52,393 nt of DNA, taken from positions 1,454,841 through 1,507,233 of the forward strand of contig KL197714.1 in the NCBI GenBank assembly GCA_000697665.1. Direction: 5' to 3'. The notes beneath the pieces are model-generated. The model saw nothing but the letters and a program-made list of their open reading frames with translations. It ran no database searches and was not told the origin of the DNA. Origin of the DNA: Jaapia argillacea MUCL 33604 (Eukaryota; Basidiomycota; Agaricomycetes; Jaapiales; Jaapiaceae). The translations under genes were made by a program, and so were the position numbers. Of this stretch, positions 9,978-20,526 are shown piece by piece (the first letter of the stretch is position 1; the number at the start of each line of letters is the position of its first letter).

Positions 9978-11784
9978 CTATCGACAGAGCCACCACCACT
10001 TCAGGAACAAGCGCAAGACTCGACATCGGCTATCCCTCTCATCCTTCTGTGAAGCAATGATCATCAATGAATGCTCGGACGGTCCTCTCGAAGCAACCAA
10101 TACATTCAACTCACCAGCATCAATTTCCGAGTCCGTGCTGTCCACGGAAAACCTTTCGAGGACATCTAACGCCTCCGTCCCCTCCTTCCTGCATCTCTGT
10201 AGTTCAGATAAGTGGTGTTTAACATTCTGGTTTTCACCAATGTGACAATTGTACAGAGTGAGGTTGGGGAAAATGGTATCCAATAATGAGGCCAACTCGG
10301 CATCATCAACGTTCTGTACGGGGTTTTCAATGGAGAGACGTTGCAGCCCTAGGCAAATAATTGTCGGGTCCAAGGAATAGGCGCTGGCAATTTCTCCGAC
10401 GATGAGGTTGGAGAGATGAAGGTCAACTAGATTTGAGCAGCTAGAAACAAAAACTGCCAAGGACTCGATGGAGAACGCGATCAACGCTTCTTCAAACACC
10501 AAGTCCTTGATCTTCGGCCATGCAAGAGCCATTTGAGAGGCGGTGTTCAGAGAAATCTCGATGGGGGAGGAGTTGTGGTCGAAAGAGTGGTGAAGTTGGA
10601 GGGTTTCGAGATTCGGGAGTTTCAATGACGGTAATCCTTGAAGGATCACATGGGCGATGGCCGTAGGGTGAGAGTCGGACGGATCGAAGGTAAAGTTAAG
10701 TACCAAGTCCAACAACGATTCTCCTATATCGGACAGTGTGCGCAAACAGGCAATGTATGCGTCGGGTTCGCCTGTATCCATGAACCACATCGAGAACTTC
10801 CGGAGAGTACGAGAGGAGGCGATGCTGAGAAGTACTTCAACATCCCGTATATCACAGTTGCAGACCTCGAGGTCGGCAAGGGAGGGGAACCCGGGTTGGA
10901 ATAGTGCACGATCTAATGCGGTTGGCAGCTTGGCGCCTCGTAGTAACTTGAGATGCTGGAGTTTGGATAAGGAGCGGATAGCTGGAGGATCGATAACTGT
11001 AATTCCAAGTTCATCCTGATCAATGTCGATCTTGATAGTACGGAGGTGCTCGAACTGGCCCAAGAAGGATAAGGAAAGTGTGGGAGCGAGGCATTCGATA
11101 CAAATCGTGTCCAATCTGGGACAGCGGGAAGGTAGTGTATGCAAAAGCATTGTGAGATTTTCTCTGTGGCTCGTAGTCTCGTCATCGGGAAAGACGAAAT
11201 CCAACTCGCGGAGGGTTGACGTAGCAAATGCCAGCACTTCAGAGGCATAGATCATATAATCGTCCACACAGTAATCCCGCCATTTCAAAGCTTGCAAACG
11301 GGGTAAGAGAGGGCCAAGCTTGTACTGGGATAAGAGGTAGCAAAGCCTGCCTCCGTAGGGGGCGGCCTTGCGTAAGCTGCGAACATGTCGACCATAGAAG
11401 TCGAATCGTTCCCAATCCCATTTCTCGGGTGGTCTCAGAAGTATCTGATCAAATGTTGAGCGGTTAGTGATACACAGGAACAAGGGGATAGCAATGAGCT
11501 ACAGCTGACTCACATAGTTCTTTGTGCCATGTCCTCTCTGTTTCCAACACACTGGCGGGAAGGAGGGCCAGTAGGTGCTCGAAGTTCGGCAGGTGCTCCC
11601 ATAAGACCCTCATTGGGATTTCTGATAGTGCGTGAGAGCACCGTGATAAGCGTGCCAGGGAACGAGACCCTTCTCCCCGCGGCTGGTTATAGTCTGGTGT
11701 CCATTCATCGTCTGTATCCGTTAAATGCCGACAGACTTCGCTATACACCTCGCTGATATAGAGCACACGGCGAGCGGCAGTCAT
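9978..11784 (-). CDS. F-box-like leucine-rich protein, family copy 2; exon phase does not close
   Basis: Exon 1 starts at 11784 (MTAARRVLYISEVYSEVC) and codes the F-box-like part with SLARLSRCSHALSE and MRVLWEHLPNF. Exon 2 is 9978-11444 and begins ILLRPPEKWDWERFDFYGRHV, followed by leucine-rich repeats (LSLSFLGQFEHLRTIKID, FQPGFPSLADLEV, MALAWPKIKDLVFEEA). Using the family donor (GTGAGT after position 11514) exon 1 is 271 nt, phase 1, whereas exon 2 needs phase 0. So either a one-base frameshift has arisen near the end of exon 1, or an unusual donor such as the GTGTTG further upstream is used. The rest of both exons is open. A GTGAGTTG donor-like site near the C-terminus (about 10,110), also present in copy 3, hints at a small third exon. 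It is the sister of the gene at 13134-14884. Confidence 0.75.
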
Positions 11785-12569
11785 TCCTAGAACTGAAGTG
11801 GCAGGCGAAGGCTGAGGATATGATAGGAATAACCGGCCAAGCACTTGGGGAGGAAGTTGGAAGTTGAACAAACGTGGGTCAAATTGAGGACACGTGGCAT
11901 CTTGGCCAGTGGGCTTACATCCGACGAGGCTACCACAAAGGCGCCTATCGAAACACAATCCGCAGATAACCAACTCCCGTTCTCCGAGTTCGTTCCCGAT
12001 GGAAAGATGGTTTGGTTACGTGGAGGAATACCGGATTCTGAAGTGGCGTAACTAATTACTGGAGGTTCGGACGGAATGAGGCTGAATCTATAGGTGAGGC
12101 ACATCGGTCTGCAAACTTGAGTGATGCCCACGAATGATTGTGATTGCTTTGACGGTATCGTACATCATGATAGTTGAGATATTGCTCCGATGGACTGTGA
12201 TTTACTCGTGTCGGGGCCGCTTAAGGTTTACCATCCCCAAGAGTGGAAGGTACGAATTCGCTTTCTACGGTCTTCAAGTTACTCAACAAACTAAGTTTTG
12301 AATTACGGAAGAGGACTGCACCATCCTCACCTTCTGAGATTCGCATTGTAGATCTGGTCATCCACCTTGGTGCAGAAGCCCACGGCAGCATGGGCAGCCG
12401 AGGCGACTCTTCTCGTCAATTCTCCCTACATCCACAACGGCACTTGTGATTGCCCGTGATTTGCGATGTATTTTTATCTTTGGGTGAGGTGATACCAATT
12501 CCATTTCTCTTACTTTCAGAACTACTACCCAGTTAGACGCCCACGGCTCGCAGGACACATTTTGGGCTT
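11785..12569. other. Upstream region of F-box copy 2, partly duplicated
   Basis: No gene is supported. About 11,880-12,060 resembles 15,000-15,170, the corresponding region upstream of F-box copy 3, including GGCGCCTATCGAAAC and CCAACTCCCGTTCTC. This probably marks the distal part of the duplicated unit and contains the promoter of copy 2. The end of unit A is not sharp. Confidence 0.5.
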
Positions 12570-13030
12570 ACTTTGTTGGGTCTTTGGGACACTTCCAGTC
12601 TCGACGCCTTGGATACTTCAAATTTACTGGAATCTTGCGTCTCTCCGCTTCTCTCCTTTCACTCTTCTTCGCTAGGGGAGGATGGAGGTCTTGGGGAGGT
12701 CTATCGAGAATGCTATTTTGGATATGTGAGGTGGTGGGAGGGGTGGGGGTGGTGTTGGGTGCCTCAAGAAGGGTGTGTGTTTTGTCGAAGAACAAGGCAT
12801 GACATGTGTGTAACTATGGTTGAGTTAATCACTGGTGGCTCTCATGAGCACTTTGTGGTGGCTCAGTCTTGTATTGATTTAGGTCATCCAGCACTGGGTA
12901 ACGAGCTCGAGGACGAGTTGATCCTCCCAGATGCCATGTAAATAAATTGTGAGATTGTAGCGATCGGTGTCGAGACACATAAGTAAGGTCGGGGAGTATA
13001 CTAGTGCACGTCCATAACTATCAACAGACC
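12570..13030 (+). pseudogene. Remnant of a duplicated tartrate/D-malate dehydrogenase gene
   Basis: 12,570-12,690 matches dehydrogenase intron 8 (8390-8510). It is followed directly by sequence matching the end of exon 14 and the 3' flank (9617-10,000). Everything between, exons 9 to 13 and most of exon 14, is missing. The junction lies near 12,685 in CTTCTTCGCTAGGGGAGG. The remnant retains the stop codon context but no useful coding sequence. It is followed by F-box copy 3 exactly as the intact dehydrogenase is followed by copy 2, so one deletion after a tandem duplication explains it. Confidence 0.85.
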
Positions 13031-13133
13031 ACTACCGGCGACACGATCGCGATGGACAATATACTGGAGAAAAACCCACCACGACTCCAGGACATCAGAC
13101 TTCTCTGCCACCGACGATTGCGAGTACTGGACA

Positions 13134-14884
13134 TCAACTATCCCCGGATCCTCCTGTCGAGCAGGTTATCAGAGCCTGTCCTAGCAATGCCATCGAGATA
13201 ACCAAGACATTCAACTCACCACCAAGAATCGCCGATCGGAACTGGTCAGGTAACGGGCGGTCGTAAATGTCCAACACAGATGCCTTGTGCCTCCTAAAAC
13301 TCTGCATTTCAGACAATAAGAACACCAGGTTCTCGGAGCCACAGATCCAACAATCGTCATCAAGGTTGGAAAAGACGGCATCTAATAACGATGCCAACTC
13401 GACATCGTCAATATTCTTGACGGAGTTTCGAATGCGGAGAGTGTGCAGCGGTAGGCTAATAGTCGCTGGGTCCACGGGGTAGATACTGGCAATATCTCCG
13501 GTGATGATGTCGGAGAGAAGAACGATAGCTAGCCTCGAACATTTGGAGGCGAAAGCTACCAAAGACTTGATCGAGAACGCGATTCGTGATTCTTCAAACT
13601 CGAACCATTTGAGCTGCGGCCATGCCAGAGCCAACTGAGACGCGATATCTGGAGAAATCTCGATGACTGGAGTGTCAAGGTGAAAGTTCCAATCAAAACG
13701 TAACGTTTGGAGGTTCGGTAGCTTCAGTGAAGGTAATGCTTGAATGATCACACGGGTGATCGCAGGCAGCTGGGAGCGAGGAGACTTGAAGGCAAAGTTG
13801 ATGTCCAAGACGACCAACGACGTTCCCATAACAGAGGGCATCCGTAAACAGGCAAATAATGCCTCAGGGGTGCCTTCATACATCATGCGAGTAGAGAACT
13901 CCTGAAGAGTAGATGAGATTATGCTGAGAAACACTTCGACGTCCCGAATGTCGCAGTGACGGACTCTGAGGTCAGCAAGGGAGGGGAACCCTGGCTGGAG
14001 TAGCGCACGATCTAATGGGCGGGGTAGTTTGACACCTCGTAGTGTAGTGAGGTGCTGGAGTTTCGCTAAGGCACGGAGCGTTGGATAATCGATAGCTGCA
14101 GTTGGCCCCTTTTCATCATCGAGACTGGGATCAATGTAAGCTGTGTGGAGATGTTTAAACCCGCCTAAGAAGGATAAAGAACTTCTGGGAGGGAAATAGT
14201 CCACGTAGATCCTGCTCAATCGTGGACAACGAACGGGTAGCGTGTGAAGAAACATTGTGAGATCCTCGTGGTGATGTATAACCTCGTCGTCAGGAAAGGG
14301 GAAGGTGATCTCCAGATTACGCAAAGTCGGTGTGACAAATGCCATTACTTGACCAACATAGATCATGTAGTCTTTGCTGGGAATATCTACCCATTCCAAT
14401 GTTTGTAAATTTGGTAGGAGCGGACCAATCTTGTATTGGGATAAGAGGTAGTAAAGCCTCCTCTCGTCAGGGCTATCGTAGACCGCGCTACAGATCCTAT
14501 GAACGCGATGACCATAGAAATCGAATCGTTCCCAATCCTGTATTTCCAGTGGCCTGAGAAGTTTCTAGCGTAACACTGAACAGTTAGGGAAGTGTGATGG
14601 AGAGCAAAGCCTTGAGTCAGATCCCGACTCACATATTTCGTCACCTTCCGGCTACCCATATGAGTTGTGACGACTTCCAACGCGCTACCAGGGAGCAGTG
14701 CGAACAGCTCCTCAAAACCCGGCGGGTCCTCCCACAATACATTCATCGCGACTTCTGACATTGCTCGAGAGCATCGTGATAAACGCGCCAAAGCACAGAG
14801 ACCAGCTTCCGAGCCAGGGCCTCTGATTAGGTGCAGGCAGACATCACGATATATCTCACTGATGTAGAGCACCGAGGTTGTCAT
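13134..14884 (-). CDS. F-box-like leucine-rich protein, family copy 3
   Basis: The model is complement(join(13134-14564, 14633-14884)), 560 residues, phase 0 at the intron, with a GTGAGT donor and TAG acceptor. Exon 1 gives MTTSVLYISEIYRDVCLHL, ALARLSRCSRAMSE and MNVLWEDPPGFEELFALLPG. Exon 2 opens KLLRPLEIQDWERFDFYGHR and continues through leucine-rich segments such as SLSFLGGFKHLHTAYID, LLQPGFPSLADLRV and LALAWPQLKWFEFEES, ending with a conserved SLLDAVFSNL-type stretch. Ligase-adaptor function through Skp1 is inferred from the F-box-like start. It is the tandem duplicate of copy 2; unlike copy 2 its exon phases close, so it is more likely functional. A donor-like GTGAGTTGAATG near the end could add a third exon and change the last about 20 residues. 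Confidence 0.82.
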
Positions 14885-15833
14885 TCCGAGGATTTGAATC
14901 AAAAGATAAGACGGCGACAGTGACGGTGTCAGGAGGACGAGAATAAGCAGACACTTGCTATGTAGGGCACGGCAGTGAGCGGGGATATGACGGTCAACAG
15001 CAAGATTGCGGACACTGACATGAGGCCACGTGGCATGTAGGTGGAACATCCGGCACCGTTTCAACTTCGCCTCGAGCTCTCAGGTACTCACGGTAATAGT
15101 AAGCTGGCGCCTATCGAAACCTAATCCGCAGTTAACCAACTCCCGTTCTCTGAGTTCGTTGAGAATCAGGAGTTGGTGCACTACTTATCCTGATCTGGAA
15201 TAATACGCGACTGAAGCTCAAGAAACATACAGACTGATCGCAGGGTACGCAATGTTGGGTGAAGCTGCTTTTCAAGCTCGATTGATGCCCATGCACTTCA
15301 TTGATTCTTCGCCGTGACGTTTTCTGAAATTTACATAGCTTGCTCAGGTGGGCATCGCCCTTTATCGACTTCATTATCAGTGCTATGGGACCCCATGGGG
15401 GAAAGGTGCAAACTCTCGTTCTGTAATCATTCTTATCGACATGGCCAAACTTAGTCGTGTGCTGGCATGCAGCGCCCAGAATGTGATGATACAACGGCGA
15501 CAAGATATTGGACATGCGCTGGAAAACCGGTACCTCTCCTACCCGATCAAGAATCGTCTCCCCAAGGACCATGTCTGCTGATCGGAGAATGGTTCTTCTA
15601 TAGTCCACCACAGCGCTCTGTGATTGTCTCCAGCCCAAGATGTGTGAGGTGCGTGAAATGGATGCCATTTCATAAGCCTTGTCAGCTTCTCGTTCTGGCA
15701 GAGCTAATCCGTTAGACGCCCGCTGTATCTCTGGCTTGTCGGACATATGAACCTATCTCAGAACACGTGTAAGTTACTCCGAAACTCAATTCGCCGGTCT
15801 ACTTAAGCAATTTCATATCATGCACAGGCGGTT
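14885..15833. other. Divergent intergenic region, no gene
   Basis: This lies between the start of F-box copy 3 (minus) and the membrane protein gene (plus). Its first 280 bases belong to the duplicated unit B. I see no coding sequence with motif or splice support in the remainder. Confidence 0.5.
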
Positions 15834-17826
15834 ATGCCAGTTCCCTGCGACCCACCCTCAATGCCATCGCGATTTCTCCTCCTCCAACTTATCGCTCTCT
15901 GGCTCTCATTATGCGCTCTGGTCGCCATCACTATCGTCACAGTGATATCCTTCTTTCACCGAGTAGATTGTGACCCGGAGAACCCCTTGAGCCTCCTCGT
16001 CTCTGCTGATAACGACACCTCCTCACAATGCAACCAGTACGAGAAACTCTCATATTATGTGCATCACTGGTCAAGTTATCTCCAATCGACTAACATCATC
16101 ATCCTTCAAGCCATCACTTCACTCACCCTCATAACTCTCCGGCCATTCCTGCTTGCAAGGACTTGGAAGTCCCTCGAAGCAGATCACCTTCCTCTTCGAA
16201 CTCTACAGACCAACATCGCGTTGGCCGATTCACCTCAACTAATCCCGGGGATTATTTCGGGATGGAACACCGGATTCCTCTCACAGCCCATAATTTTCGT
16301 AATATTTGTGGGACTACTCTCCCGCATGTCCCCTTTGGCGGTATCATCGATTTACCGCTCACACATCGGACCGTTAAATGCAGCGCTTAATTTCACCGGA
16401 GGAGGAGGCTTAGGTCCCGCTGTACCACTGTCGTATGACTCCGGATTCACGCCCGGAGAGGGCATCACTTTAGGACGTTCCATCGTTTCAGCGCAGTCGA
16501 TAGGACTCATCCCAGTCAATAAGACATCTCCTCATGGTTCGGCGCCGTTTTTTCTGGATACGGAGGTCCAACAGGTGATCAATTTGCCATTTGACCCAAG
16601 CAAATGTCAGCTCATCGCACGATTTATGACTTTAGGTGTGGCAGGCGCGTCAGAGAACTGTCCAAACCCTGTTAGACCTGGATTGCGGCAGTTCCGCTCC
16701 TGGTCGAATCACTCAGTTTCCGTTCTCCATCGCTCCGGCTTACTGGTCCTCGGGCGACAACGATCCCGAGAGCACAGTTTTTGACCTGAACGGTGTGAAG
16801 TCATGGATGGAAAACGAACCTGAGTTATCTGTCGCGTACTTGAACGCTACCTATGTTATCTCTCCGGGATCATTGGACACCATTTCGAGTGTCATCTTCT
16901 TTGCCGCGAATGGGACCATCGAGGGAGCCCAGCAGCACATTCTCTCTCCGAATCCCACCTCCAGAATTACTCAGATCGATGTCCTGGTGTGCACTAGCAC
17001 CGTCAAGCTCCAGATCAGCGATTGCGAAATTACCCGTGGTTTCGTCCAGAATTGCTCGCCCGCCGACCCGTCCACCATCCCCGGGGACAGTGATTGGGGT
17101 GGCGTCGACTGGTATATCCATAGACCTTACCACGTTGGGGTCGCTCTTAGCGCGGTTCCCGCCATCATGGATTATCCCTACCCCGATTATCTTCCCATGT
17201 ATATGCCAATCACTCCGAGCCTCAATGCATCCCGACTGCCTCCCACCCCTTACCTGACGGGCGAGACGGACACCCCACTATATCACATCACCCTAGATTA
17301 TATCTCGACAGCAATGTTTGATGTTGGGATTAGAGCGATGGTCCAGGGACTTCTTATCTCGTGGCCCTCATATGGCAACATCACGGAAGGATCGGTCCAA
17401 GTCATCTTTGCGACGTCTGATGTGTGGCTCCAGATAGTCATCATCGGAGTCGCGTTCTCCTGTGCACTCGCTTCAACCCTCTTGTCCATTTTATCGTCCC
17501 GTCATGCCGTTGAGCTCAATTTGGGCCGCTTGTTGGCAATCTCACGGGATCCAAAGGTTGACGACGTGTTTGTTCCGTATTCCGACCGACGGGTCCCAAT
17601 TCCCGACGAATTGATGGAGAAGAGGTTTGCATACAACTATGATCCTCGCACTAAGAGGTGGGCACTCAGGCCTGTCGATGGAGAGAAGGTTTCGCTATCC
17701 CCAGTGACTGAACCCACGTCCGAGCTTTGGCACCGCCCCAAGCGAGGCGCTTCGGCGATGGGCTCTGATGAAGAGATGTTGTTGTTGCCATATAAAGGAG
17801 ACAACGTGAGCGAGTCTCGTCCATAG
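15834..17826 (+). CDS. Large membrane protein with N-glycosylated ectodomain, unknown family
   Basis: The model joins 15834-16574 and 16636-17826 through a 61-nt intron with a GTGATC donor and TTTAG acceptor, phase 0, giving 643 residues. The first hydrophobic segment (FLLLQLIALWLSLCALVAIT) is a signal anchor or membrane span. A second span lies around IIILQAITSLTLITLRPFLL and a third around PIIFVIFVGLLSRMSPLAV. The long central region has many N-X-S/T sites and cysteines and looks extracytoplasmic. Near the C-terminus WLQIVIIGVAFSCALASTLL is a strong span, followed by a charged cytoplasmic tail of about 115 residues. I do not recognise the family; such orphan membrane proteins are common in Agaricomycete genomes. 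It sits between two F-box family genes, but nothing in the sequence shows a functional link. Confidence 0.72.
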
Positions 17827-18473
17827 GAAGCTATCTTCCTCGTCTCTTGTGCATACCCTTGTTGTCGTGTCCATATTGATTGGCGAAGGGAGATGGAGGC
17901 AAAGGGGAAGTGAAGGCTGACAAGCTCTCAGTACGAACCGACTTGGAAGTCGTGGCTTTCAATGTTTTCGAGATGAATGAATATTTACTGAGAATGAATT
18001 TCTGGAATCACTCTTCGAGGGCCGAGGGAGACTGGTGTCCCAATGTTCGCAAGATTCGGCCAAATTGATGAGTTTGCGACTTCAAGAGAGTACAGGAATG
18101 TCGACCAAATGATCCCTCTTCCATCGACTGGAAGTCAAGGCGGGGTTTGACTAGAAGGGTGTCATCGAAGTGAGCGACACGATTGGCCCAGAAGCAAGCA
18201 CTCGGGGTAAATGAAGCCCAGCTTCGTAATCATACTGGACTTTGGGACGCAGACAGAACCATTGACTTACTAGGACGGATCGACGACTCCATCACCATTG
18301 ACTCAGTATATTTTGGGAAATACATCCATATCCGTCTATAGGAAAGGTCTCCTCAGAAATGAAGAGAAGGAATTCAAAGGCCCAGGACTTCCCAACACAA
18401 AAGCCGAAGATATGCCATCTTCTATAACACGCTGAGGTCATTCGACGGCGTTGGACTGATCCCAATATCAGCA
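17827..18473. other. Intergenic, nothing recognised
   Basis: This region separates two convergent genes and should contain both 3' ends. On minus, the last exon of F-box copy 4 is followed by a possible donor (GTACGTATG near 18,500), so a small third exon could extend into it. Otherwise I see no signal. Confidence 0.45.
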
Positions 18474-20145
18474 TTATTCGAGGGAAGGGAGTGACATACG
18501 TACTGTGAATGGAACAGGCTTGGACAGGCCACCCCGTGCTTCCCGTCCATGATGTAATTTAGCTAAAAAGTGTAGAACTTCGGAGTCTCCAAAGAAGCAG
18601 CGGGAGAGGTCGAGATTGGGGAAAACGATATCCAGAGCAATGGCGAGTAGTTGATCATTGACGTCCTCCATCATCATTCGAACTGTAAGCCTTTCAACCT
18701 TCGGAGAAAGGATGGCTGGGTCACGTAGGGCGATTGTGGTCACGATATCTTCGACGGCGAGGGCGTCAAAGGAGAAGGAAGGAAGTCCAGAGGGATAGTG
18801 AGAAAGGAAAATTTCCAAGGATTCGATGGAGAACGCTGCAGCTGACTCCTCGAAACAGAACCATCGGAGTTTTGGCCAAGCGAGGGCCATCCGAGCCGCG
18901 GCATCTGGTGGGATTGCAACTGGGTGGCGGTCATAGCAAAGCATGTGGGTGTTACAGCAATGGTAGAGTTCCAGATGCTCGAGGTTTGGTAGCATCAAGG
19001 TCGATAATCCTTTAATAACCGTTTCGCCAATCGTGATAAAATTGGAATCGTCGTAATGGAAGCTAAGGTGGAGCTCGAGGTGCACCAGCGAAGACCATCG
19101 AAGGGCGCGTAGGCATCCAAGGTAACCCTCAGGGTCTCCCCTACATCGTGTCCACGTCGAAAAGGTTCGGAAAGTACGAGAGGTGATGGTGTTGAGAAAT
19201 ATTCCCACATCTCGAAGTTCACCGATACGGATACCAAGATCGATGAGAGAAGGAAATCCAAGCATCAGCGACGTGGGATCGAGCTTGGCTTCGAATAAGT
19301 TAAGCCCGTCCAGTTTGGTGAGGTACGGGAGATTGGATACAGCACGAAGTGCTTTGTCATCCATAGCCACGAACATATCACCTGAACAAGCAACCGCATC
19401 AGCTTCGGGTTCAGTTTTGAGGACCCGAAGGCACTTCAGCAGTCCTACGAATGATAGGGATGTTGAGGGGGGCAGTCCGTGAAACACGGCGGTCGTGAGC
19501 CCGGGACAACGATGCGATAACGCATGTAGGAAGGCTACGAGATAGTCTTCATCTGTAGCATGTTCTAAGAAGCAGTAGGGGAAGCTGATGGACAGGACGC
19601 GGAGGGACGACGAGGTGAAGGTCGTGATGAACGATAATACTTGAGGTACGGAGAGATTGGAGACATCTTTGTCGGACCACCATAATTGTCGCAGGAGAGA
19701 TAGCAAAGGACCCTGCCTATACTGTGACAGGAGATGGCAAACGCGGCCATTAGTAGCCGTGGCGCGGCAGCACAACTGGCGAACACGTCGCCCATAGAAG
19801 TCAAATCGAACCCAATCTTCTCGCTCAGGAGGTCGCACGAGTTTCTGTACACCACATAAGTGATAAAACAGGAGGGCCGGCGCCGAAGCAAAACTGACTC
19901 ACATATGTTTCCATCTTTCGTTCGTTCACTATTTCCCCTTTGACTTCCACAACACTGGGAGGAAATAGACCCAACAAAGGTACGATGTCGGGTAGATCTT
20001 TCCAAAGTGAATTCATGGCTTCTTCTGAAAACCCTCGGGAAGTGAGTGAGAGATTAAACAGATTACGCTCCCACCCAGGTTTCCAGTCACAGAGCTGCTC
20101 GCAGACTTCGCGATACACCTCTTTGATATGGAGTGCGTGCATCAT
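18474..20145 (-). CDS. F-box-like leucine-rich protein, family copy 4
   Basis: The model is complement(join(18474-19844, 19903-20145)), 537 residues, phase 0, with a GTGAGT donor and ACAG acceptor. Exon 1 reads MMHALHIKEVYREVCEQL with FSEEAMNSLWKDLPDIVPLL; its central helix has SLTSRGFSE in place of the usual LARLSRC. Exon 2 begins KLVRPPEREDWVRFDFYGRR and carries leucine-rich segments including LSFVGLLKCLRVLK, LPYLTKLDGLNLFEA and MALAWPKLRWFCFEES, plus FSIESLEIFLSHYPSG near the end. The predicted role is an SCF adaptor, from family resemblance only. It stands head-to-head with copy 5 (20527), with 380 bp between start codons. A donor-like GTACGT just before the stop codon means the true C-terminus could differ. 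Confidence 0.82.
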
Positions 20146-20526
20146 GATTCACATACGCATAGCTGGGCGGAATTGAGTATCAATCAGGTTTGATACTATC
20201 GTAATAGAGTTACTCACAGATGAATACTGTGGACGATGGGAGGGTGAGGAGAAGAAGCTGTCTACAAAAGCCGAACTCAAATATATTGCCACGTGCGGAC
20301 TGGACCTTGAGTTTGGGTGTTCCGTCGAACTCAGGTCGAACTGCAATCTTGCGTCCTGCTCGGCTTTCCCAAATTCAATCCTATTCCAACATCCCATAGT
20401 CAGACTTACTAACGACCTCCATTAGGCCACCCCCAACCTTAGATACCAACGAAGAGTTTGCTTCACGCATCCCACGAGTCCGGCCACGAATCCCACCGAG
20501 CTCTTCGCATCTACACGAATCACACG
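20146..20526. other. Shared promoter region of F-box copies 4 and 5
   Basis: This 380-bp stretch lies between two divergent F-box family genes and must contain both promoters. No coding potential or recognisable motif stands out. Confidence 0.45.

Larger units (their letters stand above)
8390..12060 (+). repeat. Segmental tandem duplication, unit A
   Basis: Unit A runs from dehydrogenase intron 8 through the 3' end of that gene, its flank, and the minus-strand F-box gene, into the F-box upstream region. It corresponds to unit B at 12,570-15,170. Matching landmarks are CACTTCCAGTCTCGACGCC-type sequence (8400 and 12,590), the last exon's GGCTATTTTGGACATGTGAGG (9650) against GCTATTTTGGATATGTGAGG (12,710), the pair of F-box genes, and CCAACTCCCGTTCTC (about 11,970 and 15,138). 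Unit B lacks about 1.1 kb of the dehydrogenase (roughly 8510-9612). Confidence 0.85.
12570..15170 (+). repeat. Segmental tandem duplication, unit B
   Basis: This is the second copy of the dehydrogenase 3' region plus F-box gene block, shortened by about 1.1 kb in its dehydrogenase part relative to unit A (8390-12,060). Gene order and orientation are the same. Sequence divergence is moderate, with the F-box coding parts clearly diverged, so this is not an assembly duplicate. Confidence 0.85.
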
